From assembly GCF_004137795.1 (NCBI RefSeq), contig NZ_NWTM01000005.1, positions 172,620 through 236,619 on the forward strand: a stretch of DNA of 64,000 bases, given 5' to 3'. The position numbers and the translations under genes are program-made. Positions 52,006-61,101 of the stretch are shown in pieces; within the stretch, counting starts at the first letter, position 1; each line of letters starts with the position of its first letter. This DNA comes from Pectobacterium zantedeschiae. GTDB lineage: Bacteria; Pseudomonadota; Gammaproteobacteria; Enterobacterales; Enterobacteriaceae. The notes under the pieces are model-generated. The model did not search any database. It was not told the origin of the DNA and saw only the letters and a list, made by a program, of their open reading frames with translations.

Positions 52006-53830
52006 GTGTGTCTCTCCTTTCCGGCCAGGAAATAGTAAAAATGGCTCCACCATCGGCATGATTTTCTGCCTGTATATTGCCTTCAGAATTACGAATAATT
52101 TCTTTCACTATCGCCAACCCCAGCCCCATTCCCCGCTTTTTGGTGGTAAAAAATGGGTCAAATACTCGATCCACCACATCAGATGCAAAACCAGGCCCTG
52201 AATCCTTAATCGTGACTAAGACCCGGTCCGCCATTCGTTTTAAATGAATATCCAATCGTTTTACCGGAGATAGCTCCATTGCATCCAACGCATTAATTAA
52301 CAGATTGCTAAATATCTGTTCCAATCCTAACTCATCACATATTGCGATTAATGGAGTTGACGGTGCATTAACTCGTAGAATGACGTTATTTTTTTCCAGA
52401 TTGTGATTAAGTAACGCTACCGCTTTATAAATTGCTTTTACCACGTCAGCCTGTCCTTTCGGTACCCGGTGCCGACACGCAAATGTTTTGAGTTCAGTAA
52501 TTAACTGGGTCATTCTTTCGACCAGTGAAATGATATATTTCAAATTCTGGTCGAGCTGCGTATACATCTCTTTTTCTAGCATTTTTCGAGCATTATCCGT
52601 TAGCGCCCGGATAGCGGCTAACGGTTGATTTTGTTCATGAGCCATCTCCGTTGCCATCTGCCCTAGAGCGGCTAACTTGCTGGACTCGGCTAATGCTTCC
52701 CGTACAGTCTGCAACCCTTTCTCCGCCTGAATTCGCTCATTCATTTCCAGAATGAGCTGCTGATTAATCTCCTTTAACTCCTGCGTTCTGGCATTAACTT
52801 TGAGTTCCAGCAATTCATTGGCTTCTTTCAGCAACGCTTGCGAACGCATCTTCATACGGACATAACCAATAATGACCAGTAATATAGAGTAAGTACTTAT
52901 CACGACAAAAAAGACTATCGCCACAGACCAATACTCACCTTCAATATTAGACAGCAAGGTCACTGTCCAGTTAAATTCCGGTATAAGTATTTTTTGAGAA
53001 TAATAACTTGGAAAATAACAGCTTTCTTGAGCGGTAAAATTCAACAACATAAAATCATTAGTAGAAAAACACGTGTATATGTTGATGGAGTCTAAAGACT
53101 GAATAAAATATTGTCGGGTTTCTTGTAGTTTTTTTCTGGTTTGCACGCTAAGTGGCTGTAGCACTTTCATACGCCAATCTTCATCAGAACTGAGAAAAAC
53201 AATACCATTTTCATCGGAAATCATAATATTATCAGGCCCTTCCGACCAGGCATTCTCCAAAATATTCAGGCTTATCTTAACAATAATGACGCCAATCTTT
53301 TTCCCCTTATCCTCAATCGCCCATGAAATGAAAAAACCGGGCTTATATGTCGTGTCCCCTATACCATAAAACTTCCCTAATGTTCCTTTCATCGCCTGAA
53401 TGAAATAAGGACGAAAACTGTAATTATGCCCAACATAGCTTCCAGGTTCATCCCAATTACTGGACGCAATCGTCTTACCATTCACATCAACGACATAAAG
53501 TGCGGCCGCTTTAGTCAGCTCATTAATTTTCTTTAAATGCAGATTTAACTCATTGAGTTTTTCTTTTTCATCCTGATTTTTGACAGCAGAAAAAACGACT
53601 TGATCCATCGCCATCATATAAGGCAGATAATAGTATTGCTCTATTGTTGAATGCAGTGTTGCCTTATACATGTCCAATCTCATCTTATCTGTGTTCATCA
53701 CACTCTTCAGATAGAACTCATAAACACCCCAGCCAGTTAAAAAAAACAAAGAAAACAATGGTAAAAACAAAACAATAATCTTAAAAAACAATGACCTGAA
53801 ATCAATAAGTTTACGCATAACCATTCTCAC
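51986..53830 (-). CDS. DctB-like sensor histidine kinase
   Basis: A 614-residue inner-membrane kinase. A first helix (about 15-35) and second helix (about 302-324) bracket a periplasmic double-Cache-type sensor (YVVDVNGKTIASS, YSFRPYFIQAMKG, GFFISWAIED). A coiled coil (about 330-380) leads to HisKA with H398 in EMAHEQNQPLAAIRAL, N box NLLINALDAM, G1 IKDSGPGF, F box FFTTKKRG and G2 GMGLGLAI. The HEXNQPLAA motif is typical of DctB. The ligand is probably a dicarboxylate such as 2-oxoglutarate. The start is ambiguous (GTG 53830, ATG 53824 or ATG 53818, all weakly preceded). The gene is visibly more AT-rich than its neighbours, suggesting transfer. Confidence 0.9.
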   Translation of the reverse strand: MRMVMRKLIDFRSLFFKIIVLFLPLFSLFFLTGWGVYEFYLKSVMNTDKMRLDMYKATLHSTIEQYYYLPYMMAMDQVVFSAVKNQDEKEKLNELNLHLKKINELTKAAALYVVDVNGKTIASSNWDEPGSYVGHNYSFRPYFIQAMKGTLGKFYGIGDTTYKPGFFISWAIEDKGKKIGVIIVKISLNILENAWSEGPDNIMISDENGIVFLSSDEDWRMKVLQPLSVQTRKKLQETRQYFIQSLDSINIYTCFSTNDFMLLNFTAQESCYFPSYYSQKILIPEFNWTVTLLSNIEGEYWSVAIVFFVVISTYSILLVIIGYVRMKMRSQALLKEANELLELKVNARTQELKEINQQLILEMNERIQAEKGLQTVREALAESSKLAALGQMATEMAHEQNQPLAAIRALTDNARKMLEKEMYTQLDQNLKYIISLVERMTQLITELKTFACRHRVPKGQADVVKAIYKAVALLNHNLEKNNVILRVNAPSTPLIAICDELGLEQIFSNLLINALDAMELSPVKRLDIHLKRMADRVLVTIKDSGPGFASDVVDRVFDPFFTTKKRGMGLGLAIVKEIIRNSEGNIQAENHADGGAIFTISWPERRDTHESTEN

Positions 53831-54051
53831 TTATTAACATATCTAAATCATTTCTATTTCCATTTATTTCTTGATTCTATCCAGTCATTTTCATGTAAAC
53901 ACTAGATATTCTCTATACTTCCGATTCCCTACCACTCAATCTTTATAAACATTTTATGAAAATATGTTTTTCTAAATGGGAACATTCTAATTATAGAATT
54001 ATAAAGGTACGAAGTGTTTTTACTCATATTGTGAATCAATATATAAATATC
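53831..54051. other. AT-rich upstream region of the sensor kinase gene
   Basis: About 220 AT-rich bases before the sensor gene (minus strand). They should hold its promoter. No gene or clear operator is seen. Confidence 0.45.
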
Positions 54052-54090
54052 ACTCCGATGTGTGTGGTTTTTCACACACCGGAGTTTTTT
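54052..54090 (+). terminator. Orphan plus-strand terminator-like hairpin
   Basis: A 13-position arm pair ACTCCGaTGTGTG/CACACAcCGGAGT with an 8-base loop is followed by TTTTTT on the plus strand. No plus-strand gene lies upstream; the nearest genes on both sides are on minus. It may be a relic, or a protein-binding inverted repeat. Confidence 0.55.
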
Positions 54091-54291
54091 ATACCGTCAT
54101 ACTTCAAGTTGCATGTGCGTTGGGTGCGCTACTAGGCACACTCGTGTGTGCCTAGCTCCGTAGTGACTACCGCCAGCAGCATTCAAATCAGTCTCTGACA
54201 TAATTGTCAGTCACCCGAATACTTATCTGAGTAGGCTCATCAGGATTCCTTGCCTTACCGTCTTCCTGAAACTCACATTATTCAGGGTAGA
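54090..54291. repeat. ERIC-type intergenic repeat with a different internal insertion (copy 3)
   Basis: The ends are ACTTCAAGTTGCATGTGCGT and CTGAAACTCACATTATTCAG, with the core CAGTCACCCGAAT...GTAGGCTCATCAGG. About 80 extra bases (about 54128-54207) split the left arm, not the right arm as in the copies at 4.5 and 10.5 kb. They include a perfect 10-bp hairpin CTAGGCACAC-TCGT-GTGTGCCTAG (54132-54155). It lies at the junction between the accessory island and hemN. Confidence 0.82.
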
Positions 54292-54352
54292 TGCGCATCT
54301 TATTTTCTACTACTTACAAACAATATTTTTACTCATTCATCAACGAAACAGG

Positions 54353-55726
54353 TCATATCACCCGGGAAAATTGCTGCGTTCTAAGCTTGCTACGTAAATA
54401 AACATCAAAACACATACAGATATTACGGATCAGCAAACGTCCTTTCGGCGTCACCTCCAACCCATCTTCCTGACTATCGACTAGCCCATCAGCCACCAGC
54501 GGTGCCAATAACGCTAAATCCTGCTCAAAGTAGGTTTTAAAATCGATCGCATATTCCGCTTCAATAGGCGCATAGCAGAGTTGGAAATTACAAATCAGCG
54601 TCTTAATCACGTCACGACGGAGACAATCATCACGCGTCAGTTGTAACCCACGCCACAAGCCATTTCCTTTGTCTTTGACCTGCGCATAATACTGTTTCAG
54701 CTCCTTCTGGTTCTGGGCATAGCTATCACCGATCATACTAATCGCCGAAACACCCATACCGAGAAGATCGCTATCGCCCTGCGTCGTATAACCCTGGAAA
54801 TTGCGATGCAGCTTCCCTTCCCTTTGTGCCACAGCCAGTTCATCGTCCGGGCGAGCAAAGTGATCCATACCAATAAACTGGTAGCCCGATTGCGTCAGCG
54901 ACCCAATCGTCTGTTGCAGAATATCCAGCTTTTGCTCCGCACTTGGCAAATCCGCTTCTTTAATCTTGCGCTGTGCCGCAAACAAGTTGGGTAAATGCGC
55001 ATAGTTAAAAACGCTAAGCCGGTGCGGACTTAATTCAGCAACGCGCTGTAGTGTAAAAGCGAAGCTTTCCGGCGTTTGCTTCGGCAGGCCGTAAATTAAA
55101 TCAATATTGGTTGAGGAGAAACCAAGCGCCTTTGCCCGCTCAATGAGGGAAAAAATAAAGTCTTCATCTTGCTCGCGATTGACCAGCTTCTGAACGTCTT
55201 TATTAAAATCCTGCACCCCCATGCTCAGGCGGTTAAACCCTTCAGCACGCAGATGGTCGAGGACATCCAGTTCAATTTCTCTCGGGTCGACTTCAAGCGA
55301 CAGCTCAGCCTGCTCGGAAAAAGAGAACTGCTCGCGCAGCAGTGACATCAGTCGGCTAATTTGTACTTTATTCAGGTAGGTTGGCGTACCGCCGCCCCAA
55401 TGTAGTTGCGTCACCGTTCGTCCTGCAAATAGTGGCGCACGCTGGCGAATTTCCTGCTCCAGCACATCAAGATATTCATCCGCTTTATGCTGCTGACGCG
55501 TAACCAGCTTATTACAGCCGCAGAAATAGCACAGCCGATGACAAAAAGGGATATGAATATACAGCGACAGCGGTCGCTGCGGATAACGGGCGACGGCATG
55601 CTGAAAAGCAGGCTCATCGTAAGCTTCACTGAATTCTAACGCTGTGGGATATGATGTATAACGCGGCCCGGAATAGTTATATTTTTGAATCAGGGCCAGA
55701 TCCCAGTCAACGGACTGTATCGACAT
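54353..55726 (-). CDS. hemN: Oxygen-independent coproporphyrinogen III oxidase
   Basis: Radical SAM enzyme converting coproporphyrinogen III to protoporphyrinogen IX in anaerobic heme synthesis. It has 457 residues, the same as E. coli HemN. The 4Fe-4S cluster cysteines are C62, C66 and C69 in CHRLCYFCGC. SAM motifs include WGGGTPTYL and EVDPREIELD. In E. coli it neighbours glnG, while here the accessory dehydrogenase island lies between them. Confidence 0.98.
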   Translation of the reverse strand: MSIQSVDWDLALIQKYNYSGPRYTSYPTALEFSEAYDEPAFQHAVARYPQRPLSLYIHIPFCHRLCYFCGCNKLVTRQQHKADEYLDVLEQEIRQRAPLFAGRTVTQLHWGGGTPTYLNKVQISRLMSLLREQFSFSEQAELSLEVDPREIELDVLDHLRAEGFNRLSMGVQDFNKDVQKLVNREQDEDFIFSLIERAKALGFSSTNIDLIYGLPKQTPESFAFTLQRVAELSPHRLSVFNYAHLPNLFAAQRKIKEADLPSAEQKLDILQQTIGSLTQSGYQFIGMDHFARPDDELAVAQREGKLHRNFQGYTTQGDSDLLGMGVSAISMIGDSYAQNQKELKQYYAQVKDKGNGLWRGLQLTRDDCLRRDVIKTLICNFQLCYAPIEAEYAIDFKTYFEQDLALLAPLVADGLVDSQEDGLEVTPKGRLLIRNICMCFDVYLRSKLRTQQFSRVI

Positions 55727-55873
55727 ATTCGCTCACTCCTTCCAGTTTTTACTCGGTGGGTTATCCTTCCCCTCCTTCAGATCGCCAAAAATGGCGTTCA
55801 AAGACGTTTCCTACGTTTTGTTACTCGTCTCATCCTTGAGACTCGCCCTAAAGGGCCGTCACGTTTGTGACGC
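55727..55873. promoter_or_regulatory. hemN upstream region
   Basis: About 150 bases between the small membrane protein gene and hemN, holding the hemN leader. The segment 55840-55905 is rich in short inverted repeats (CCTAAAGGGC, GTCACGTTTGTGAC, AAAAACGCTCCCGGCGTTTTT) and may act as a terminator for the upstream genes on minus. Confidence 0.45.
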
Positions 55874-56050
55874 TCAAAAACGCTCCCGGCGTTTTTGTCT
55901 GGGGCGTTGGCGTCGAACCTGATTCACGCGCCCATTAAACAGGGCGCGATGCAACCGGTGCTTACGCTTCGATAATAGCCATAGTTTACTGAACAGACAG
56001 AGCAGATAAAACGCAACCAGCAATATCAGAAACAGAAACAGCCATTTCAT
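55874..56050 (-). CDS. Small single-span membrane protein, unrecognised
   Basis: A 58-residue open frame begins three bases after the yihI stop on the same strand. The product starts MKWLFLFLILLVAFYLLCLF, a clean hydrophobic helix, and has a strongly basic tail (14 Arg/Lys in the last 32 residues, ending RQKRRERF). This gives an N-out or N-in single-pass topology with a cytoplasmic positive tail by the positive-inside rule. There is no good ribosome binding site; translation may be coupled to yihI. It ends in a GC-rich hairpin (GCTCCCGGCG region). I do not recognise the family, and no function is proposed. Confidence 0.6.
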   Translation of the reverse strand: MKWLFLFLILLVAFYLLCLFSKLWLLSKRKHRLHRALFNGRVNQVRRQRPRQKRRERF

Positions 56051-56053
56051 TGA

Positions 56054-56611
56054 TTAGAACGCGTCTTTCGGGTTGTTACGTTTTAAAAGCTGCAACATGT
56101 CTTCCTGTTGCTCTTCTTCGTCATCGTCGTCACCCAGTTCGATTCCAAGCTCTTCCATCAGAATATCGATGCGATCCAGTGTTTCATCAACCCATGACTG
56201 ATCTTTGGCACTTAGCGTTTCACCGCTATCCAGCCGATCCAACAATGCATCCAGACGCGTATCGTTTTCTAACATTTCCAGCTCTTCTTCCGGTGACATC
56301 GCTGGCTTGGCAGCAACAACTTTCTCCACGGGCTCAGAAGGCTTCGACTTAGGCTTCGGTTTGGCGACAGCGCTATCCAACACGCCAAGCTGTACAGGCC
56401 TTTTGCTACCGATACGTGGATCGGCCACTTTACGTTGGCCAGAATTCTGATCGGTAGACGATTTTTCCTGAGTCCGGCTACCCGCAGCATGACCACGATG
56501 TTTTTTATCTCTTTTCCGCTCACGCGCTTCACGCTCTAGCTCTTCGCGGGTTTTTCTTTTTACTTTAGGTTTTCCTGCCTTATCGGCAGCCCCTTTGACA
56601 GGTCGGTTCAT
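56054..56611 (-). CDS. yihI: Der GTPase-activating protein YihI
   Basis: Cytoplasmic 185-residue protein that stimulates the GTPase of the ribosome-assembly factor Der/EngA (E. coli YihI 169). It has a basic N-terminal half ([38 protein letters not shown]) and an acidic C-terminal half ([20 protein letters not shown], then [18 protein letters not shown]). The length difference lies in the Pro/Lys-rich linker. It is divergent from engB, another ribosome-assembly GTPase. Confidence 0.95.
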   Translation of the reverse strand: MNRPVKGAADKAGKPKVKRKTREELEREARERKRDKKHRGHAAGSRTQEKSSTDQNSGQRKVADPRIGSKRPVQLGVLDSAVAKPKPKSKPSEPVEKVVAAKPAMSPEEELEMLENDTRLDALLDRLDSGETLSAKDQSWVDETLDRIDILMEELGIELGDDDDEEEQQEDMLQLLKRNNPKDAF

Positions 56612-56814
56612 AATGTTGTTCTCAGGTACACAGATATAAGGGAAGTGCGGCGGAATCTAGCAGAAAGTTGGGTAATAAAAAAGCGCCCGCATCAGACGGC
56701 TGAGCTTTTCTTTTCACACTCACTTGTTGCATTTCGAGGCAGATAAAGCCGCCTTTATTGTCAGTTACAGGTATAATCGCCAACCAGACAGAGATCCAGA
56801 TAGAGATAACCATC

Positions 56815-57450
56815 GTGACCCAGCAATATAACTACCACATGACGCGTTTTATCATCAGCGCCCCGGATATTCGTCATCTGGCAACGGATAGCGGTATTGA
56901 AGTGGCCTTTGCTGGGCGCTCTAACGCCGGAAAATCCAGCGCGCTGAATACGCTGACCAACCAGAAAAACCTGGCGCGAACCAGTAAAACACCGGGCCGT
57001 ACCCAGTTGATCAACCTGTTTCAGGTGGCAGATGGCGTGCGTTTGGTCGACCTACCCGGCTATGGCTATGCCGAAGTGCCGGAGCAAATGAAGATCAAAT
57101 GGCAGCGTGCACTCGGTGAATACCTACAAAAGCGTAACAGCCTGAAGGGGCTGGTTGTACTGATGGATATTCGCCATCCGCTGAAAGATCTCGATCAGCA
57201 AATGATTCAGTGGGCGGTCGATGTCGGGCTTCCAGTCTTAGTGCTACTGACCAAAGCCGATAAGCTCGCTTCAGGCGCCCGTAAGACACAGCTGAATATG
57301 GTTCGCGAAGCGGTATTACCCTTTACGGGAGATATTCAGGTCGAGGTATTTTCTTCACTGAAAAAACTCGGCGTCGATAAACTACGGCAGAAATTGGATA
57401 ACTGGTTCAGCACGTTGGAACACGCTCAAGAAGAACAAGAAGCAGAATAA
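56815..57450 (+). CDS. engB: Ribosome biogenesis GTPase EngB (YihA/YsxC)
   Basis: Essential Era-like GTPase for 50S assembly, 211 residues (E. coli 210). G1 [10 protein letters not shown]2/G3 KTPGRTQ and [11 protein letters not shown]4 LTKADKL. The start is taken as GTG 56815 because [18 protein letters not shown] aligns with the E. coli N terminus; the frame opens at 56758. A consensus -10 TATAAT lies at 56772-56777. It is convergent with the Spot 42 gene, as in E. coli. Confidence 0.95.
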   Translation: MTQQYNYHMTRFIISAPDIRHLATDSGIEVAFAGRSNAGKSSALNTLTNQKNLARTSKTPGRTQLINLFQVADGVRLVDLPGYGYAEVPEQMKIKWQRALGEYLQKRNSLKGLVVLMDIRHPLKDLDQQMIQWAVDVGLPVLVLLTKADKLASGARKTQLNMVREAVLPFTGDIQVEVFSSLKKLGVDKLRQKLDNWFSTLEHAQEEQEAE

Positions 57451-57600
57451 TCTTTTCGCGTGGTGCAGAGTGTCATCACTCGCATCACGCCCCTACCTTC
57501 CCGCGATTCCCCATCAGAGATGTTCATTTTACACTCCAAACCGTGCTGTCTGCTGAGCAGTTACTGGCATCTGAGGGTAAAAAACCTAGATAAGGCCCAT

Positions 57601-57706
57601 AAAAAACGCCCCGCTCAAAACTGAGCGGGGCGGCTAATATTCAGCCAAATCCGATTACGTGAAGTAAAAGGTCTGAAAGATAGAACATCTTACCTCTGTA
57701 CCCTAC
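57601..57706 (-). ncRNA. spf: Spot 42 small RNA
   Basis: The 5' end GTAGGGTACAGAGGTAAGAT (from 57706) and the following ~55 bases are nearly identical to E. coli Spot 42. The molecule ends in a strong hairpin GCCCCGCTCA/TGAGCGGGGC and a U-run (57601-57606). At about 106 nt it is close to the 109 of E. coli; the terminator stem is the only diverged part. It is an Hfq-bound RNA repressing secondary carbon metabolism genes, repressed by CRP. A -10-like TAGAGT sits seven bases upstream. Its place between engB and polA matches E. coli. Confidence 0.97.
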
Positions 57707-57850
57707 GTCTTTAACTCTACCCTATTTTTTCACGGGAACAAAGGCTTTTTTGTTGTTTACTTTCATAGAAAATGGTTATCGATTACACAAAGTTAAACCA
57801 GGTCACACAATACTGTTATTTAATTACAGAAATAGCACAAAAATTGGCCA
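57707..57850 (-). promoter_or_regulatory. Spot 42 promoter region and polA downstream spacer
   Basis: This AT-rich spacer holds the spf promoter (TTTGTT and TAGAGT hexamers at 17-base spacing on minus). A CRP site is expected from E. coli, but no strong TGTGA-N6-TCACA match was found by eye. Confidence 0.5.
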
Positions 57851-60724
57851 TTAATGCGCTTCATCCCAGTTCATACCCGTACCAATATCGACCTGCAACG
57901 GGACATTCAATTGCATACAACCTTCCATTAATATCTTGATTTTACTAATGGATTCTTCAATAACCGAATCATGAATCTCGAAAACCAACTCATCGTGAAC
58001 CTGCATGATCATTTTCACTAACGGTGCGTCTTTCTGTAGCCAATCATCAATCGCGATCATCGCTTTCTTGATAATGTCAGCTGCTGTCCCCTGCATCGGG
58101 GCGTTAATCGCCGCACGTTCCGCGCCTTTACGCGCCATCGCATTACGAGAATGGATATCGGGCAGGTAGAGACGGCGACCATCCAATGTAGACACATAGC
58201 CATGCTCTGCCGCCTGTTGGCGCGTCCGTTCCATATAATCCTGCACACCAGGATAACGCTCAAAATACAGATTCATGTATTTCTGCGATTCGCTACGGGG
58301 AATATTCAACTGGCGTGACAAGCCAAAGGCACTCATACCGTAGATCAAACCGAAGTTGATCGCTTTGGCACTGCGACGCTGTTCTGATGTCACCTTATCC
58401 AGCGCGGTGCCAAACACTTCTGACGCCGTTGCCCGGTGAATATCCAACCCGCTCGCGAACGCATTCAACAGCCCTTTATCACCCGATAGGTGCGCCATAA
58501 TACGCAGTTCGATTTGTGAGTAGTCGGCCGCAACAATGCTGTAGCCCTTAGGCGCAATGAATGCCTGACGAATACGACGTCCTTCATCGTTACGCACTGG
58601 GATATTTTGCAGGTTAGGATCGCTGGAAGACAAACGACCCGTCGCAGTCACAGCCTGATGATAAGACGTATGTACGCGCTTTGTCGTAGGATTGATCATC
58701 AGTGGTAACTTATCGGTGTAAGTAGATTTCAGCTTAGCCAAACCCCGGTATTCGAGGAGCAGCTTAGGCAAAGGATAATCCAATGCCAGTTCGGCCAGTA
58801 CTTCTTCATTCGTTGACGGTGCGCCTTTTGGCGTTTTCTTCAGAATCGGCAGCTTTTGCTTTTCATACAGAATGCCTTGCAACTGCTTGGTCGATGAGAG
58901 ATTGAACTCTTCCCCGGCCAGTTCATACGCTTGTGCTTCCAGATCCGCCAGGCGCGTCGTTAGCTCTTTTGAGTGTTCAGCCAGAATTGCGGGATCGATC
59001 AGCACACCAGTACGTTCGATTCGGGATAAAACCGGAACCAGCGGCATATCGATGGTCTGGAAGACCTGACACAGATCGGCATGTGGTTGGAGTTTACCCC
59101 ACAACGTCTGGTGCAGATGCAGCGTAACGTCCGCATCCTCAGCGGCATAAGGCCCGGCCTGTTCCAGTGCGATCTGATTGAACGTCAGCTGATTTTTGCC
59201 TTTACCCGCGATCTCTTCAAAGGTAATGGTTTTGTGGTTCAGATAGCGCTCGGCCAGACTGTCCATATCGTGACGACCCGCCACGCTGTCGAGCACGTAG
59301 GATTCCAGCATGGTATCGAACGCGATACCGCGTAAATCGATGTCATAACGCTGCATGATGCCTTTATCAAATTTGAGGTTCTGACCAACCTTAAGTAGCT
59401 TCTCATCTTCCAGCAACGGTTTGAACAATGCCAATACTTGGGCACGATCCAACTGCTCAGGTGCATCCAGATAGTCATGCGCCAACGGCAAATAAGCCGC
59501 TTCACCTGGCTTAATCGCGAATGACAGACCAATCAGATTGGCAGTGAGTGTATCCAGGCCGTCAGTTTCCGTATCAAAAGCGAAAACCCCAGCCTGTTTT
59601 ATACGCTCAATCCAATCCAGCAGCGTTTTTTCATCAAGGATCGTGACATAACCGTCGGCAGAAAGCGTAGGTGCCTCGATATTGTCATCAACATCACTAG
59701 AGTTGACAGCAGTAGCCTTTGGCGGATTTATCGCCGGTGATACCGTATTGCAATAAACATTGCTGTGGTTAATGGCACTCTTATCCAATGCTATTGTTGT
59801 TGGTTGAGCAGGCTGGGTGCTCTTTTTACCCTGCATCCAAGTGCCTGATTCAATATCTGATAACCAGCGTTTAAATTCATAACGGGAAAAGAGGCGATGC
59901 AGTTCATCCACATCCAGCTCGTTAACGGTGAGCTGATCGCAGCTGAGCTCCAGCTCAACATCCGTTTTAATGGTGGCAAGCTGATAAGAGAGATAGGCCA
60001 CTTCTTTATGCTGTTCCAGCTTCGGTGCCATGGTTTTCGCGCCACGGAAAGAAAGTTCGGCTATTTTATCAAGGTTTGCATAGAGCGCATCCAACCCACC
60101 AAGCCCTTGTAATAGTGCCTGCGCTGTTTTTTCCCCCACGCCAGGTACACCGGGAATGTTATCCGATGCATCTCCCATCAGCGCGAGAAAATCAATAATC
60201 AGCTCAGGAGGAATACCGTACTTATCACACACTTCCTGTGGGCCAAGAATGGTGTTGTTCATGGTATTAATGAGCGTCACACCCGGCGTCACCAACTGCG
60301 CCATATCTTTATCGCCAGTACTAATCAGCACCGGTTTACCCACTTTTTCCGCCTGCACGGCGAGCGTACCAATCACATCGTCCGCCTCTACACCGGACAC
60401 TGCCAGAAGTGGCAGCCCCATCGCTTTTACCATGTTATGCAGAGGCTCTATCTGCTCACGCAGATCCTCCGGCATGGGTGGCCGATGAGCTTTATAGTTT
60501 TCGAACAGCTCGTCGCGAAACGTTTTCCCTTTCGCATCAAAAACAACGGCAACGTGGCTGGGATGATATTGCAGTAGCAAACTGCGTAGCATATTCAATA
60601 CGCCATACATTGCACCGGTTGCTTCTCCCGCGCTGTTTGTTAACGGTGGGAAAGCGTGATAAGCACGGTACAAATAGGATGAACCGTCTACCAGTATTAA
60701 AGGGTTTTCTGCAATCTGAGCCAT
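57851..60724 (-). CDS. polA: DNA polymerase I
   Basis: Repair and Okazaki-fragment polymerase with 5' nuclease (about 1-300), 3'-5' exonuclease (about 350-550, DTETDGLDT) and polymerase A domain (about 560-957; [42 protein letters not shown]). It has 957 residues against 928 in E. coli. The 29 extra residues all fall in the linker between the nuclease and Klenow parts (about residues 300-358), which is rich in Asn, Ser, Pro and Thr. The motifs are otherwise complete. Confidence 0.98.
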   Translation of the reverse strand: MAQIAENPLILVDGSSYLYRAYHAFPPLTNSAGEATGAMYGVLNMLRSLLLQYHPSHVAVVFDAKGKTFRDELFENYKAHRPPMPEDLREQIEPLHNMVKAMGLPLLAVSGVEADDVIGTLAVQAEKVGKPVLISTGDKDMAQLVTPGVTLINTMNNTILGPQEVCDKYGIPPELIIDFLALMGDASDNIPGVPGVGEKTAQALLQGLGGLDALYANLDKIAELSFRGAKTMAPKLEQHKEVAYLSYQLATIKTDVELELSCDQLTVNELDVDELHRLFSRYEFKRWLSDIESGTWMQGKKSTQPAQPTTIALDKSAINHSNVYCNTVSPAINPPKATAVNSSDVDDNIEAPTLSADGYVTILDEKTLLDWIERIKQAGVFAFDTETDGLDTLTANLIGLSFAIKPGEAAYLPLAHDYLDAPEQLDRAQVLALFKPLLEDEKLLKVGQNLKFDKGIMQRYDIDLRGIAFDTMLESYVLDSVAGRHDMDSLAERYLNHKTITFEEIAGKGKNQLTFNQIALEQAGPYAAEDADVTLHLHQTLWGKLQPHADLCQVFQTIDMPLVPVLSRIERTGVLIDPAILAEHSKELTTRLADLEAQAYELAGEEFNLSSTKQLQGILYEKQKLPILKKTPKGAPSTNEEVLAELALDYPLPKLLLEYRGLAKLKSTYTDKLPLMINPTTKRVHTSYHQAVTATGRLSSSDPNLQNIPVRNDEGRRIRQAFIAPKGYSIVAADYSQIELRIMAHLSGDKGLLNAFASGLDIHRATASEVFGTALDKVTSEQRRSAKAINFGLIYGMSAFGLSRQLNIPRSESQKYMNLYFERYPGVQDYMERTRQQAAEHGYVSTLDGRRLYLPDIHSRNAMARKGAERAAINAPMQGTAADIIKKAMIAIDDWLQKDAPLVKMIMQVHDELVFEIHDSVIEESISKIKILMEGCMQLNVPLQVDIGTGMNWDEAH

Positions 60725-61064
60725 AGCCTGCCGTGATCGTTGTGGTCTGTCATAACGCTAAGCATGCCATAGGTCAGGGGAAGAGACGATCCTTAACGTA
60801 AGATATTGGCTGATTTTGCATGGATCCTCGCAAGATCTTCCTGTGGATAACTTTGTGAATAATTTTACCTATTTAATTACTAATTTTTTCCGCCACCCCA
60901 GGACAATTTTTTATATTGATTAATTTCATGCAGTTATAATATAAATGATTTATTTTAGAAACACATAAAACCGTCATCCAATTTGTGGATATAAACAAAA
61001 AGATAAATAGATATTGTAGGGCGGTGAGATATAAAGATAAGAAGATGAATAGAGAGAAGGTATA
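60725..61064. promoter_or_regulatory. AT-rich region upstream of polA with DnaA-box-like sites
   Basis: 340 bases with no supported gene. Reading the minus strand, three 9-mers fit the DnaA-box consensus TTWTNCACA or miss by one: TTATCCACA (60843-60851), TTATTCACA (60855-60863) and ATATCCACA (60984-60992, one mismatch). The polA promoter should lie here. E. coli has yihF and yihG between dsbA and polA; both are absent. Confidence 0.5.
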
Positions 61065-61092
61065 AAGTCATGCGGTTTTACCCGCATGACTT
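61065..61092 (-). terminator. Terminator of dsbA
   Basis: An 11-bp stem AAGTCATGCGG/CCGCATGACTT lies directly after the dsbA stop; on minus it is followed by TATACCTTC. The T-run is weak. Confidence 0.65.
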
Positions 61093-61101
61093 ATTAAATA
61101 A

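Noticed and set aside
56612..56814. Possible CsrC RNA between yihI and engB, its E. coli position
   Set aside because: The spacer is only about 200 bases and lacks the repeated GGA-loop hairpins expected of CsrC.
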